From Loktanella sp. M215 (GTDB lineage Bacteria; Pseudomonadota; Alphaproteobacteria; Rhodobacterales; Rhodobacteraceae): DNA of 64,000 nucleotides. A program made the position numbers and the translations under genes. The notes under the pieces are model-generated. The model saw only the letters and a program-made list of their open reading frames with translations, was not told the origin of the DNA and made no database searches. The stretch is taken from assembly GCF_021735925.1 (NCBI RefSeq), contig NZ_WMEA01000001.1:933001-997000 (forward strand). The letters run 5' to 3'. Shown piece after piece: positions 17,417 through 25,555 of the stretch. Each line of letters starts with the position of its first letter. The first letter of the stretch is position 1.

Positions 17417-18550
17417 CTAGGTCAGCAGTTCGTCCCGCGTGAGGGTGAAATCCGAGGCGATCCAGCGCGCCTCTGCCGCTTTCAGCGCCGCCCCGAGTGC
17501 CGGACCCTGCAGGGCGGGCATGAAATCGGCGGCCCTGACGGGCAGAACCTGCCCGTCACCGCGCCGTGCCGCATCCAGATCGCCCTGGCTGATCGGCTGC
17601 GACAGGGACGCCGCCAGCACGGCGGCGCGGTCGATCGCCACGGCGGCACCGTGGCGATAGGCGACCTCTCCCGTGCCGGAATCCATGTCGCGCAGGATCG
17701 CGCGGCGCGTCGATTCGGCATTGGTCAGTCGCAACCGCCCCGGATCGCCGCCAAGGGCCGCAAGGCGACGGATGACATCAGGCTTTAGTCCCGCCTCTTC
17801 CTCGATATGGATCAACACGGTCAGCGCATCGGGCCCGGCGCCCGGCAGCACCCGCAGCAGCGCGCCGCAGGCGGCCATGCTGGCGACGGCAGGGGCCGGA
17901 TCGGGGGCGGCCAGCAGCTTGCGCATGTCCTGCCCGATGCGTTCCGCCGACAGGCCGTCAATCCCGTCCACATGGGCGGCACAGGCGGCCAGCCCGTTGG
18001 CGTCGATCCCCTGCGCCGGATCACCATACCAGGCGTAAAAGCGGAAAAACCGCAGGATGCGCAGGTAGTCTTCCCTGATCCGCTGATCCGCATCACCGAT
18101 GAACCGCACATGCCCCGCCAGCGCGTCGGGGATCCCACCCAGCGGATCGCGCAGGGTGCCGTCGGGTGCCGCATAAAGCGCGTTCATCGTGAAATCGCGC
18201 CGCTTGGCATCCTCCTCCGGTGTGTCGGCAAAGGCGACGGTGGCGTGCCGCCCGTCGGTATCCACATCCCGGCGAAAGGTCGTGACCTCGAAGGGAGAGC
18301 CATCCACGATAACGGTGACCGTGCCGTGGTCGATGCCCGTCGGCACGACCTTGTAACCCGCAATTTTTGCCAACTTAGTGACTGTTTCGGGTCGCGCATC
18401 CGTCGTGATGTCCAGATCGCTGGCAGCGGCGTCGATCAGGGCGTTGCGCACGCAACCACCGACGAACCAGGCCTGATAACCGGCCTTTGTCAGCATGGCG
18501 CAGACCCGCTGGGCCGCCGGGTCAGCCAACCAGTCGGGGGCGATCTTCAC
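17417..18550 (-). CDS. cca: CCA tRNA nucleotidyltransferase / poly(A) polymerase family protein
   Basis: Class II nucleotidyltransferase of the CCA-adding/poly(A) polymerase family. The catalytic head has VGGCVRNALIDAAASDLDI (~30-48) with the two acidic residues. DFTMNALYAAPDGTLRDPLGG (~120-140) and RFIGDA then RIREDYLRILRFFRFYA (~155-172) follow. 377 residues. CCA addition is the most likely job because no second family member is visible, but poly(A) addition cannot be excluded. Overlaps the NUDIX gene upstream by 4 nt. Confidence 0.9.
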   Translation of the reverse strand: MKIAPDWLADPAAQRVCAMLTKAGYQAWFVGGCVRNALIDAAASDLDITTDARPETVTKLAKIAGYKVVPTGIDHGTVTVIVDGSPFEVTTFRRDVDTDGRHATVAFADTPEEDAKRRDFTMNALYAAPDGTLRDPLGGIPDALAGHVRFIGDADQRIREDYLRILRFFRFYAWYGDPAQGIDANGLAACAAHVDGIDGLSAERIGQDMRKLLAAPDPAPAVASMAACGALLRVLPGAGPDALTVLIHIEEEAGLKPDVIRRLAALGGDPGRLRLTNAESTRRAILRDMDSGTGEVAYRHGAAVAIDRAAVLAASLSQPISQGDLDAARRGDGQVLPVRAADFMPALQGPALGAALKAAEARWIASDFTLTRDELLT

Positions 18551-19143
18551 GGTGCCATCCGATCCGCCAGCGCCCGCAGGATGCGTCCGGTCGCGCCCCA
18601 GATGTAATAGGGACCGAAGGGCACGGTATAATAGTGCCGCATCCGCCCCTGCCAGCGCCGGGACTGGATGATGAAATTGGCGGGATCAGTCACATGCGCC
18701 AGCGGCACCTGAAAGACCTCGCTCACCTCGCCGATTTCGGCGCGTGGCACATAGGGCCCGTCGATCAGGCCCAGCACCGGTGTCATGGAAAATCCGGTCA
18801 CCGTCTCGTGCGTCGGCATCTCGCCTAGCACACGGACCTGGGTGCGGGGCAGACCGACCTCTTCTTCGGCCTCGCGCAGGGCGGCGGCGGTCAGGGTCGG
18901 ATCACCGGGATCCTGCTTGCCCCCCGGAAAGGCGATCTGCCCCGGATGATGCTTCAGCGCGGCAGAGCGTTTGGTCAGATAAACAGTCTCTGTTTCAGGC
19001 GAAATCGCGATCAGGACGGCGGCAGGCCGCAGGATGCGATCGGCGGGCGCCAGCACGCCCTTGTTCAGGTCATAGTCGGTCGAGGGCCGGCCCGGTCGGG
19101 CCAGCGCCTGTTTCAGTCGTGCCTCAAGGTCACTCGTCGCCAT
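18547..19143 (-). CDS. NUDIX hydrolase, CoA pyrophosphatase type
   Basis: A 198-residue NUDIX protein. The box GGKQDPGDPTLTAAALREAEEEVGL lies at ~94-118, preceded by LTKRSAALKHHPGQIAFPGG, a marker of the CoA pyrophosphatase (NudL-like) group. The start overlaps the end of hslO by 14 nt and the stop overlaps cca by 4 nt, so hslO-nudix-cca are probably co-transcribed and coupled. Confidence 0.9.
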   Translation of the reverse strand: MATSDLEARLKQALARPGRPSTDYDLNKGVLAPADRILRPAAVLIAISPETETVYLTKRSAALKHHPGQIAFPGGKQDPGDPTLTAAALREAEEEVGLPRTQVRVLGEMPTHETVTGFSMTPVLGLIDGPYVPRAEIGEVSEVFQVPLAHVTDPANFIIQSRRWQGRMRHYYTVPFGPYYIWGATGRILRALADRMAP

Positions 19144-20131
19144 GGGTGGCTTCGGCCTCGAATCCCAGCGTTTCCGGCTGGAATTCGTAATGCGCGCCGC
19201 AGAACTGGCAGTCCGCCGTAACGATGCCTTCGTCCGTGGTCATCGTCTTGATGTCCTTGGCCGAATAGATCGACAGGCTTTGCCGCACCCGGTCCGCCGA
19301 ACAGGTGCAGCCGAAGGTCACCGGCTGCGGATCATAGACCCGCGGCTCTTCCTCGTGGAACAGGCGCACCAGCAGGTCCGTCGGCTGCACGGTCGGACCG
19401 ATCAGCTCCAGCGCATCCACCGTATCCAGCAGGATGTTGGCGCGACGCCAGTTCTCGCCTTCATCCTCGTCAAGGATATCCTCTGCTGCCAGCAGACCGC
19501 CTTCACCGGACCCGCCCGAGTCCTTCATCAGCGGTGACGCCTTGGGCATGTGCTGCAACATCACGCCTCCGGCGCGCCAGTGCTCGCCCTCACCCGCAAG
19601 GGTGCTGCGGCCGTGGGTCAGCGAAAAACGCGTCGGGATCTGTTCGGACTGGGCAAAGTAGGTCTCGGCACAGGAGGCCAGCGACCCGCCGGCCAGCGGC
19701 GTGATGCCCTGATAGGGTTGGGTGCCTTCGCCCTGATCGATCAGGATCGCGAAGTAGCCTTTACCGATTTGTGCAAAGGCGTCGCCGTTCGGGTCCAGCG
19801 CATCCTTGTCATAGGCCGCATAGGCCCGCATCCGGGCGGGTTCGCCGTCGTCGGTGGGACCGTAGTAGTCCGTCGCGATCAGGCGCACCGGGCCGCCGGA
19901 CCCGCGGACCTGCAGGGACAGCTTCCACCGCAGCTTCATCGTCTGACCGATCAGCGCGGTCAGCGTGCACATCTCGGCGATCAGCCCCTCAATCAGCGGG
20001 GGATAGTCGTGCTGGCGCAGGACTTCCTCCAGCACGCCATCAAGGCGGGCGACGCGGCCCCGGATGTCGGAGGCGTCAAGCTGGAACGGCAGGACGGTGT
20101 CGTCCCAGGCGATACGAGAGCCAAGGGTCAT
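19130..20131 (-). CDS. hslO: Redox-regulated chaperone Hsp33
   Basis: Hsp33 becomes an active holdase when its zinc-binding cysteines are oxidised. The 333-residue protein ends with the redox switch CTCS (CXC) and CQFC (CXXC), separated by about 30 residues. Earlier RLIATDYYGPTDDGEPARMRAYA and GKGYFAILIDQGEGTQPYQG match the folded substrate-binding domain. It is slightly longer than the Escherichia coli protein (~290), as usual in alphaproteobacteria. Divergent from a NUDIX gene. Confidence 0.95.
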   Translation of the reverse strand: MTLGSRIAWDDTVLPFQLDASDIRGRVARLDGVLEEVLRQHDYPPLIEGLIAEMCTLTALIGQTMKLRWKLSLQVRGSGGPVRLIATDYYGPTDDGEPARMRAYAAYDKDALDPNGDAFAQIGKGYFAILIDQGEGTQPYQGITPLAGGSLASCAETYFAQSEQIPTRFSLTHGRSTLAGEGEHWRAGGVMLQHMPKASPLMKDSGGSGEGGLLAAEDILDEDEGENWRRANILLDTVDALELIGPTVQPTDLLVRLFHEEEPRVYDPQPVTFGCTCSADRVRQSLSIYSAKDIKTMTTDEGIVTADCQFCGAHYEFQPETLGFEAEATHGDE

Positions 20132-20207
20132 GGGCTTTCCTTACAGGGTCGGATTTGGCATACCGCCACCATATAGGCGCTGCAAGCACCGGTCCAAGGG
20201 GAGAGCC

Positions 20208-20651
20208 ATGATCAGACGGTATGGCGACACGCCGCAAAACGGGCAGCACTACGGCCTGAGGGCCGGAGTCTATGCGATCCTGCCGCGCGATGGTGCGTTC
20301 CTGATGACATGGCAGGGCAGTCCCCACGACGAACTTCAACTGCCGGGCGGCGGCGTCGACCCGGGGGAAAGCCCGCTGCGGGCGCTGCATCGCGAGGTGT
20401 TCGAGGAAACCGGCTGGACCATCGCCCGGCCCCGTCGCCTGGGGGCCTTCCGGCGCTTTACCTACATGCCGGAATACAAGCGGTTTGCTGAAAAGCTGTG
20501 CCATATCTATGTGGCGCACCCCGTCCGCCGCGCGGGCCCGCCCAGCGAGCCAAACCATACGGCCCTGTGGGTCGATCCGGAGGTGGCCCTTGGGGCACTG
20601 GCGAATGCGGGGGATTCGGCGTTTCTGGCAAAATACATTACAGAATACTGA
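20208..20651 (+). CDS. NUDIX hydrolase
   Basis: A 147-residue single-domain NUDIX protein with the box GGGVDPGESPLRALHREVFEETGW (~47-70). The start is chosen at ATG 20208 because GGGGAGAG lies just before it, although the frame is open upstream. The nucleotide substrate is not predictable; it does not carry the CoA pyrophosphatase marker seen in 18547-19143. Probably monocistronic: a palindrome begins at its stop codon. Confidence 0.87.
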   Translation: MIRRYGDTPQNGQHYGLRAGVYAILPRDGAFLMTWQGSPHDELQLPGGGVDPGESPLRALHREVFEETGWTIARPRRLGAFRRFTYMPEYKRFAEKLCHIYVAHPVRRAGPPSEPNHTALWVDPEVALGALANAGDSAFLAKYITEY

Positions 20652-20670
20652 TGTTTCGCATACGAAACAT
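20651..20670. promoter_or_regulatory. 20-bp inverted repeat after the NUDIX gene
   Basis: ATGTTTCG and CGAAACAT flank a CATA centre, giving 8-bp perfect arms that begin on the last base of the NUDIX stop codon. It lacks a T run, so it may be an operator or a weak terminator. argG starts about 200 bp farther on. Confidence 0.45.
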
Positions 20671-20867
20671 TTCCCGCTTTTGCCAGCAAAATCAATGATC
20701 CGACTTTAACAAGACCCTGACGGATGCATCGCGTGAACGATGCGCGCGCAGGGGTCACGCGACTTTCAGTCTTGCGCCTTGACGGCGCGGAAGGGGCAAC
20801 CTTGCCCCCTTGGTCGAAAACAAGTATCGCGCACAATCAGGCAACACCTGATGCAAAGGCACTGACC

Positions 20868-22085
20868 ATGACCGCCCCCAAGAAAGTCGTCCTCGCCTAT
20901 TCCGGCGGTCTGGACACCTCGATCATCCTGAAATGGCTGCAAACGGAATACGGCTGCGAGGTCGTGACCTTTACCGCCGATCTGGGTCAGGGCGAGGAGC
21001 TGGAGCCCGCCCGCAAGAAGGCCGAGATGATGGGCGCATCCGCGATCTACGTCGAGGACGTGCGCGAGGAATTCGTGCGGGACTTCGTGTTCCCGATGTT
21101 CCGGGCGAACGCACTTTACGAAGGGCTGTATCTGCTGGGCACATCCATTGCGCGGCCGCTGATTTCCAAGCGTCTGGTCGAGATCGCAGCCGAAGTCGGT
21201 GCCGATGCCGTGGCGCATGGTGCAACCGGCAAGGGCAACGATCAGGTGCGGTTCGAACTGGCCGCCTATGCGCTGAACCCCGATATCCGGGTGATCGCGC
21301 CCTGGCGCGAGTGGGACCTGACCAGCCGGACGAAGCTGCTGGAGTTTGCGGAACAGAACCAGATCCCCGTCGCCAAGGACAAGCGCGGCGAGGCCCCGTT
21401 CAGCGTGGACGCGAACCTGCTGCACACCTCCTCCGAGGGCAAAGTGCTGGAAGACCCGGCGCAGGAAGCGCCCGATTACGTCTATCAGCGTACTGTCGCG
21501 CCGGAAGATGCGCCCGATACGGCTGAAATGGTCGAGATCACATTTGAGAAGGGCGATGCGACAGCCATCAACGGCGAAGCGATGTCGCCCGCCACGATCT
21601 TGACCAAGCTGAACGAATTGGGCGGCAAGTACGGCGTGGGGCGTCTGGACCTTGTGGAAAACCGCTTTGTCGGGATGAAATCGCGCGGCATCTATGAAAC
21701 GCCGGGCGGCACCATCCTGCTGGAAGCGCACCGGGGGATCGAGCAGATCACGCTCGATTCCGGGTCGGGCCACCTGAAGGACAGCATCATGCCGCGTTAC
21801 GCGGAGCTGATCTATAACGGCTTCTGGTTCTCGCCGGAGCGCGAGATGCTGCAGGCGCTGATCGACAAGTCACAGGAACACGTCAGCGGCACGGTGCGGG
21901 TGAAGCTTTACAAGGGCAGCGCCCGGACGGTCGCGCGCTGGTCGGATCAGAGCCTGTATTCCGAAGCGCATGTCACGTTCGAGGACGATGCCGGTGCCTA
22001 TGACCAGACCGATGCGCAGGGCTTCATCCAGCTGAACGCGCTGCGGCTGAAACTGCTCGCCTCGCGCGCGCGGCGTCTGAAATAA
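20868..22085 (+). CDS. argG: Argininosuccinate synthase
   Basis: Joins citrulline and aspartate in arginine synthesis. The 405-residue protein starts with the ATP-binding loop [11 protein letters not shown] (residues 8-18) and has [16 protein letters not shown] (~113-128) and [19 protein letters not shown] 20868 is used because it gives the standard [14 protein letters not shown] start, although the frame is open about 48 codons upstream. A strong terminator follows, so it is probably transcribed alone. Confidence 0.97.
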   Translation: MTAPKKVVLAYSGGLDTSIILKWLQTEYGCEVVTFTADLGQGEELEPARKKAEMMGASAIYVEDVREEFVRDFVFPMFRANALYEGLYLLGTSIARPLISKRLVEIAAEVGADAVAHGATGKGNDQVRFELAAYALNPDIRVIAPWREWDLTSRTKLLEFAEQNQIPVAKDKRGEAPFSVDANLLHTSSEGKVLEDPAQEAPDYVYQRTVAPEDAPDTAEMVEITFEKGDATAINGEAMSPATILTKLNELGGKYGVGRLDLVENRFVGMKSRGIYETPGGTILLEAHRGIEQITLDSGSGHLKDSIMPRYAELIYNGFWFSPEREMLQALIDKSQEHVSGTVRVKLYKGSARTVARWSDQSLYSEAHVTFEDDAGAYDQTDAQGFIQLNALRLKLLASRARRLK

Positions 22086-22093
22086 AAGAACAA

Positions 22094-22122
22094 CCCCGCC
22101 TGCATCAGGGATGCAGGCGGGG
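22094..22122 (+). terminator. Strong intrinsic terminator of argG
   Basis: CCCCGCCTGCATC pairs perfectly with GATGCAGGCGGGG (13 bp, 3-nt loop), followed by CTTAA. It starts 8 nt after the argG stop. Confidence 0.85.
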
Positions 22123-22271
22123 CTTAACACGATACTCTTGAACAACTTCGAGTCTCGATGGCCAAAAACAGCGGCCACTCGTCACAAGACAAACTCTTTA
22201 AGCGGTAAAAGCTGCTTACGGATGAAGGCACGGATGCTTTCGCCAAAGAGTTTCAAACTTTTTCGATTTTT

Positions 22272-22970
22272 TCACAGGGCATGCGCTGCCAGTGCTTTGA
22301 AGTGCGGCAGGGCGTGCGCGACGCGGTCCGCGGATGGGCCGGACAGGTCCGGCAATGGCCCCTCTGGCCCCGCAAAACCGGTGCTGGCATGGACGGCGCC
22401 ATACCAATGCGCGGCCCAGACGCCGTCGGCCGGATGCCCGCCGGCGGGCCAGTCCAGCATCGCGGGATCGAACGGCAGACCGATGGCCGCGCAAAGCGTC
22501 CGCAACTTGCCCGCCGGATCGGCACGGATGTCGGCGCTGTCGATGACAAGGCCACCGATCCGGTCGAACAGCGCGTGCTGCGCGGCAAAGCCGATGTCGG
22601 CGTCGGTCACGCTGTCACGCTTTGCACCGTAGCTGGCCACAACGCGGGCGGGATGCCGGATCAGGTGGACGTTCACGCAGTCCTGCGTCCAGTCCAGCGG
22701 AAAGCCGTCCAGCATGTGATGCGCCATATGCTTCATGTAGTGGTGCGGCGCGCCCTGCGGGTCAGGGCGGCTGCAAAGGTCAGCGACCAACGCGGGATCG
22801 GTCGGTTGCGACGCGATGACCGCATCGCGCATCGGGTGATCGAGGCCGGTTGCGGCCAGATAGGCCGCATAGAATGGTTCATCCATCACCGCGCAATCGG
22901 GACGCGCGCCAAAGCTGTACATCATCGCCGTCGACAGGTTGCGCGGCCCGGACCACATCGCGATCCTCAT
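22272..22970 (-). CDS. Sulfotransferase-like P-loop protein
   Basis: The 232-residue protein starts MRIAMWSGPRNLSTAMMYSFGARPDCAVMDEPFYA. That is the PAPS-binding P-loop style (SGPRNLST) and following acidic residue seen in sulfotransferase-fold proteins. LIRHPARVVASYG (~104) matches the second PAPS contact (RxPxxxxxSxxG-like). Its start overlaps the end of a class IV aminotransferase by 4 nt, so the two probably work or are made together. The acceptor is unknown. Confidence 0.75.
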   Translation of the reverse strand: MRIAMWSGPRNLSTAMMYSFGARPDCAVMDEPFYAAYLAATGLDHPMRDAVIASQPTDPALVADLCSRPDPQGAPHHYMKHMAHHMLDGFPLDWTQDCVNVHLIRHPARVVASYGAKRDSVTDADIGFAAQHALFDRIGGLVIDSADIRADPAGKLRTLCAAIGLPFDPAMLDWPAGGHPADGVWAAHWYGAVHASTGFAGPEGPLPDLSGPSADRVAHALPHFKALAAHAL

Positions 22971-23884
22971 GGGCGCGTCGCGATCAGGTCTTTGTAAAGG
23001 GCGCGGATGCGCGTCGTGACCGGGCCAAGCTGGCCGTCACCGATCTGACGCCCGTCGATTGACCCGACAGGCGTCTGCGCGCCGAAGGTGCCGGTGAGGA
23101 ACGCCTCCTCCGCGCCGTAGGTATCTACGAGGGAGTAGTTCCGCTCGAAAATGGGGATGCCGCCCGCGCGGCACAGGTCGATGACCTTTTGCCGGGTAAT
23201 CCCGTTCATGCAGTAGTCGCCGGTGCTGGTCCAGACGGCACCCTTGCGCACGATGAAGAAGTTGCAGGCATTGGTCGTGTTCACGAAACCATGCACGTCG
23301 AGCATCAGCGCCTCGTCGGCACCGGCCTTTTGGGCGGCGATGCAGGCGAGGATGCAGTTCAGCTTGGAGTGCGAGTTCAGCTTGGGGTCCTGCGTCATGG
23401 GCAGGCCGCGCTGGTGGGGGACGGTCGCCAGCGTGATCGGGCGAGGGATCGACGGTTTCGAATGCTCCATGATGATGACCATGGTCGGGCCCGACTGCGA
23501 CAGCGACGGATGCTGGAACGGGCGGACCTTGACGCCGCGCGTCACCATCAGGCGCGCGTGGGCGTCCGTCGTCATGCCGTTCGCCTGTTGCGTCTCGCGC
23601 AGGGCGGCGATGACGCCGGCGCGGTCGAGGCCAATGTCGAGGTCAATGGCCTTCGCCGCCTCGAACAGGCGATCCATGTGGTCGTCGAGGAAGGCCCAGT
23701 GGCCGTCGTAAAGCCGCAAGCCTTCCCAGACGCCGTCGCCCAGCAGGAAACCACTGTCATAGACGCTGACGGTCGCCTCGGCCTTGGGTTTCAGAACGCC
23801 GTCCACCCAGATCAGGATGGAGTCGTTGCGGGCGTCTTCGGCGGCTTGGTGGGTGGTGACGTCGTGGGCTTGGGGGGCGGGCAT
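22967..23884 (-). CDS. Class IV aminotransferase (branched-chain / D-amino acid type)
   Basis: PLP enzyme of fold type IV, 305 residues. VYDSGFLLGDGVWEGLRLYDG (~42-62) is the family start. The PLP Lys is probably in DPKLNSHSKLN (~167-177), and GFVNTTNACNFFIV and GITRQKVIDL (~237) are family blocks. The frame is open much farther upstream; ATG 23884 gives the usual N terminus. It could be a branched-chain, D-amino acid or related aminotransferase. Coupled to the sulfotransferase-like gene. Confidence 0.87.
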   Translation of the reverse strand: MPAPQAHDVTTHQAAEDARNDSILIWVDGVLKPKAEATVSVYDSGFLLGDGVWEGLRLYDGHWAFLDDHMDRLFEAAKAIDLDIGLDRAGVIAALRETQQANGMTTDAHARLMVTRGVKVRPFQHPSLSQSGPTMVIIMEHSKPSIPRPITLATVPHQRGLPMTQDPKLNSHSKLNCILACIAAQKAGADEALMLDVHGFVNTTNACNFFIVRKGAVWTSTGDYCMNGITRQKVIDLCRAGGIPIFERNYSLVDTYGAEEAFLTGTFGAQTPVGSIDGRQIGDGQLGPVTTRIRALYKDLIATRP

Positions 23885-23996
23885 GGGCGGTCCTGTTACA
23901 GATATCGGGCGACAGTCAAACCCGCGTGACGAAGGCGCGGGTCGCTTGTGCCATGATCCTAGGGGATGCAGGTTGGCCGCAACAGGAGGAACCGAC

Positions 23997-24659
23997 ATGA
24001 TCCATTTCTTTCGCCATCTGACCACCGCTGCCACGGGACTTGCGGCGGCAGCCACCCTGACACTGGCGCCACAGGGCGCGCGCGCTGCAACAGAGACCGC
24101 CATCGTCGCCGGCGGCTGCTTCTGGTGCGTCGAATCCGATTTCGAGAGCGTGAAGGGCGTGGGTGACGTGATTTCGGGCTATACCGGCGGCACGACGGCC
24201 AATCCGACCTACAAGCAGGTCGGGCGCGGTGGCACCGGGCATTACGAGGCGGTCGAGATCCCCTTCGACAACAGCGTCATCAGCTACCGCGAGATCATGG
24301 ACCTGTTCTTCCGCAGCGTCGATCCCGTGGACGCGGGCGGGCAGTTCTGCGACCGGGGCGACCAGTATCGCACGGCGATCTTCGTGCAGACGCAAGCGCA
24401 GGCGGATGCGGCGGCGGCCGCCAAGGCCGATGCGCAAAAGGCGCTGGGCCAGCAGATCGTCACGCCGATCGTGCAGGCGGGGCAATTCTATCGCGCCGAG
24501 GATTATCACCAGGATTATTACAAGGGTGACAAGCTGATCCTGACCCGGGGCGGGCCGAAGCGGCAGAGCGAGGCTTATGATTTCTATCGCACCGGCTGTG
24601 GCCGCGATGCGCGGATTCAGCAGCTTTGGGGATCGTCAGCGCCCTTTGTGCATCACTGA
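23997..24659 (+). CDS. msrA: Peptide methionine-S-sulfoxide reductase MsrA, exported form
   Basis: Reduces methionine-S-sulfoxide. The 220-residue protein has an N-terminal signal peptide (hydrophobic core TGLAAAATLTLA, cleavage after GARA, ~30). The active site GGCFWC follows (C41, C44), then GHYEAVEI and FCDRGDQYRTAIF. The signal peptide points to a periplasmic repair role. ATG 23997 follows an AGGAGGA ribosome binding site. Its end overlaps the convergent ribokinase gene by 7 bp. Confidence 0.94.
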   Translation: MIHFFRHLTTAATGLAAAATLTLAPQGARAATETAIVAGGCFWCVESDFESVKGVGDVISGYTGGTTANPTYKQVGRGGTGHYEAVEIPFDNSVISYREIMDLFFRSVDPVDAGGQFCDRGDQYRTAIFVQTQAQADAAAAAKADAQKALGQQIVTPIVQAGQFYRAEDYHQDYYKGDKLILTRGGPKRQSEAYDFYRTGCGRDARIQQLWGSSAPFVHH

Positions 24660-25534
24660 CGGGCGGTTCCGGGTCTGAAATCCTCCAGCTCTTTCAGATC
24701 CGGAATGACGTCTGCCGTGCCGTGGCGCGTGACCATCAGCGCCGCGGCCCGCATGGCGAGGTTGATCGCCTGCGCCATCGGGTGCCCCCGGTCGAGGCCC
24801 GCGAGGACGTAGCCGGTAAAGGTGTCGCCTGCCCCGGTCGTATCCACCGGCGTCACCGGGATCGAATCGAAATGGCGTTTGCCCTGCGGTCCGAACCAGT
24901 CGGCCCCGTCAGCCCCCAGCGTCACGATTACGTCGCGCACACCCAGTGTTTCGGGGGTCTGCCCGGTGGCATGTTCCAGTTGCTTGGCCTCGACCGCGTT
25001 CATGAACAACAGGTCGAGGTGCGGCAGAACCGCCTGCACCCGGTCGGCGTCGAAGGGGGCGGCGGCGTAGGCGACCTTCAATCCCATCTTCTTGCCCAGC
25101 GTGGCGGCGGTGCGTTGCAGATTCGTCTCGTTCTGGATCAGCAGCCAGTCGCCGGTTTCCGCCTCGGCCATCGCTTCTTGCAGGATCGCCTGCGGGATCG
25201 CGTCGTTGGCACCGGGGAAGAGGATGATCATATTCTCGCCGTTGGCATCGACGGCGATGACGGCCTGCGCCGTGTCTTCGTCCACCCGCGCGATAAAGCG
25301 GGTGTCGACGCCGTATTCCATCAGCCGGTCCACCGCCCATTCGCCGTCGTCGCCCACCGCACCGATGTGATGCACGACGGCGGCGGCGCGGGCAGCGGCG
25401 ACGGACATGTTGGTGCCTTTGCCGCCCAGAAAGATCTCTCGTTCCGTGGCGGCGAGCGTTTCACCGGGGCCGGGGATATGCGGCACGGCGTAGATGAAGT
25501 CGGCGTTGATCGATCCGAGGTTCCAGATGGCCAT
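24653..25534 (-). CDS. rbsK: Ribokinase-type PfkB sugar kinase
   Basis: A 293-residue PfkB kinase. Early motif GGKGTNMSVAAARAAA (~37-52) and the catalytic DTTGAGDTFTGYVLAGL (~230-246, Asp base in GAGD) are clear. Ribose is the likely substrate, but other sugars are possible because no ribose transporter or regulator is nearby. It lies 21 nt downstream of the malic enzyme gene on the same strand and could be co-transcribed with it. Confidence 0.85.
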   Translation of the reverse strand: MAIWNLGSINADFIYAVPHIPGPGETLAATEREIFLGGKGTNMSVAAARAAAVVHHIGAVGDDGEWAVDRLMEYGVDTRFIARVDEDTAQAVIAVDANGENMIILFPGANDAIPQAILQEAMAEAETGDWLLIQNETNLQRTAATLGKKMGLKVAYAAAPFDADRVQAVLPHLDLLFMNAVEAKQLEHATGQTPETLGVRDVIVTLGADGADWFGPQGKRHFDSIPVTPVDTTGAGDTFTGYVLAGLDRGHPMAQAINLAMRAAALMVTRHGTADVIPDLKELEDFRPGTARQ

Positions 25535-25555
25535 TTTTTCAGTTCCTTTCGGCGT

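Noticed and set aside
18547-19143. Overlap of 14 bp between the NUDIX gene and hslO taken as a sequencing frameshift
   Set aside because: Both products are full length with normal ends, so the overlap is real coupling rather than an error.
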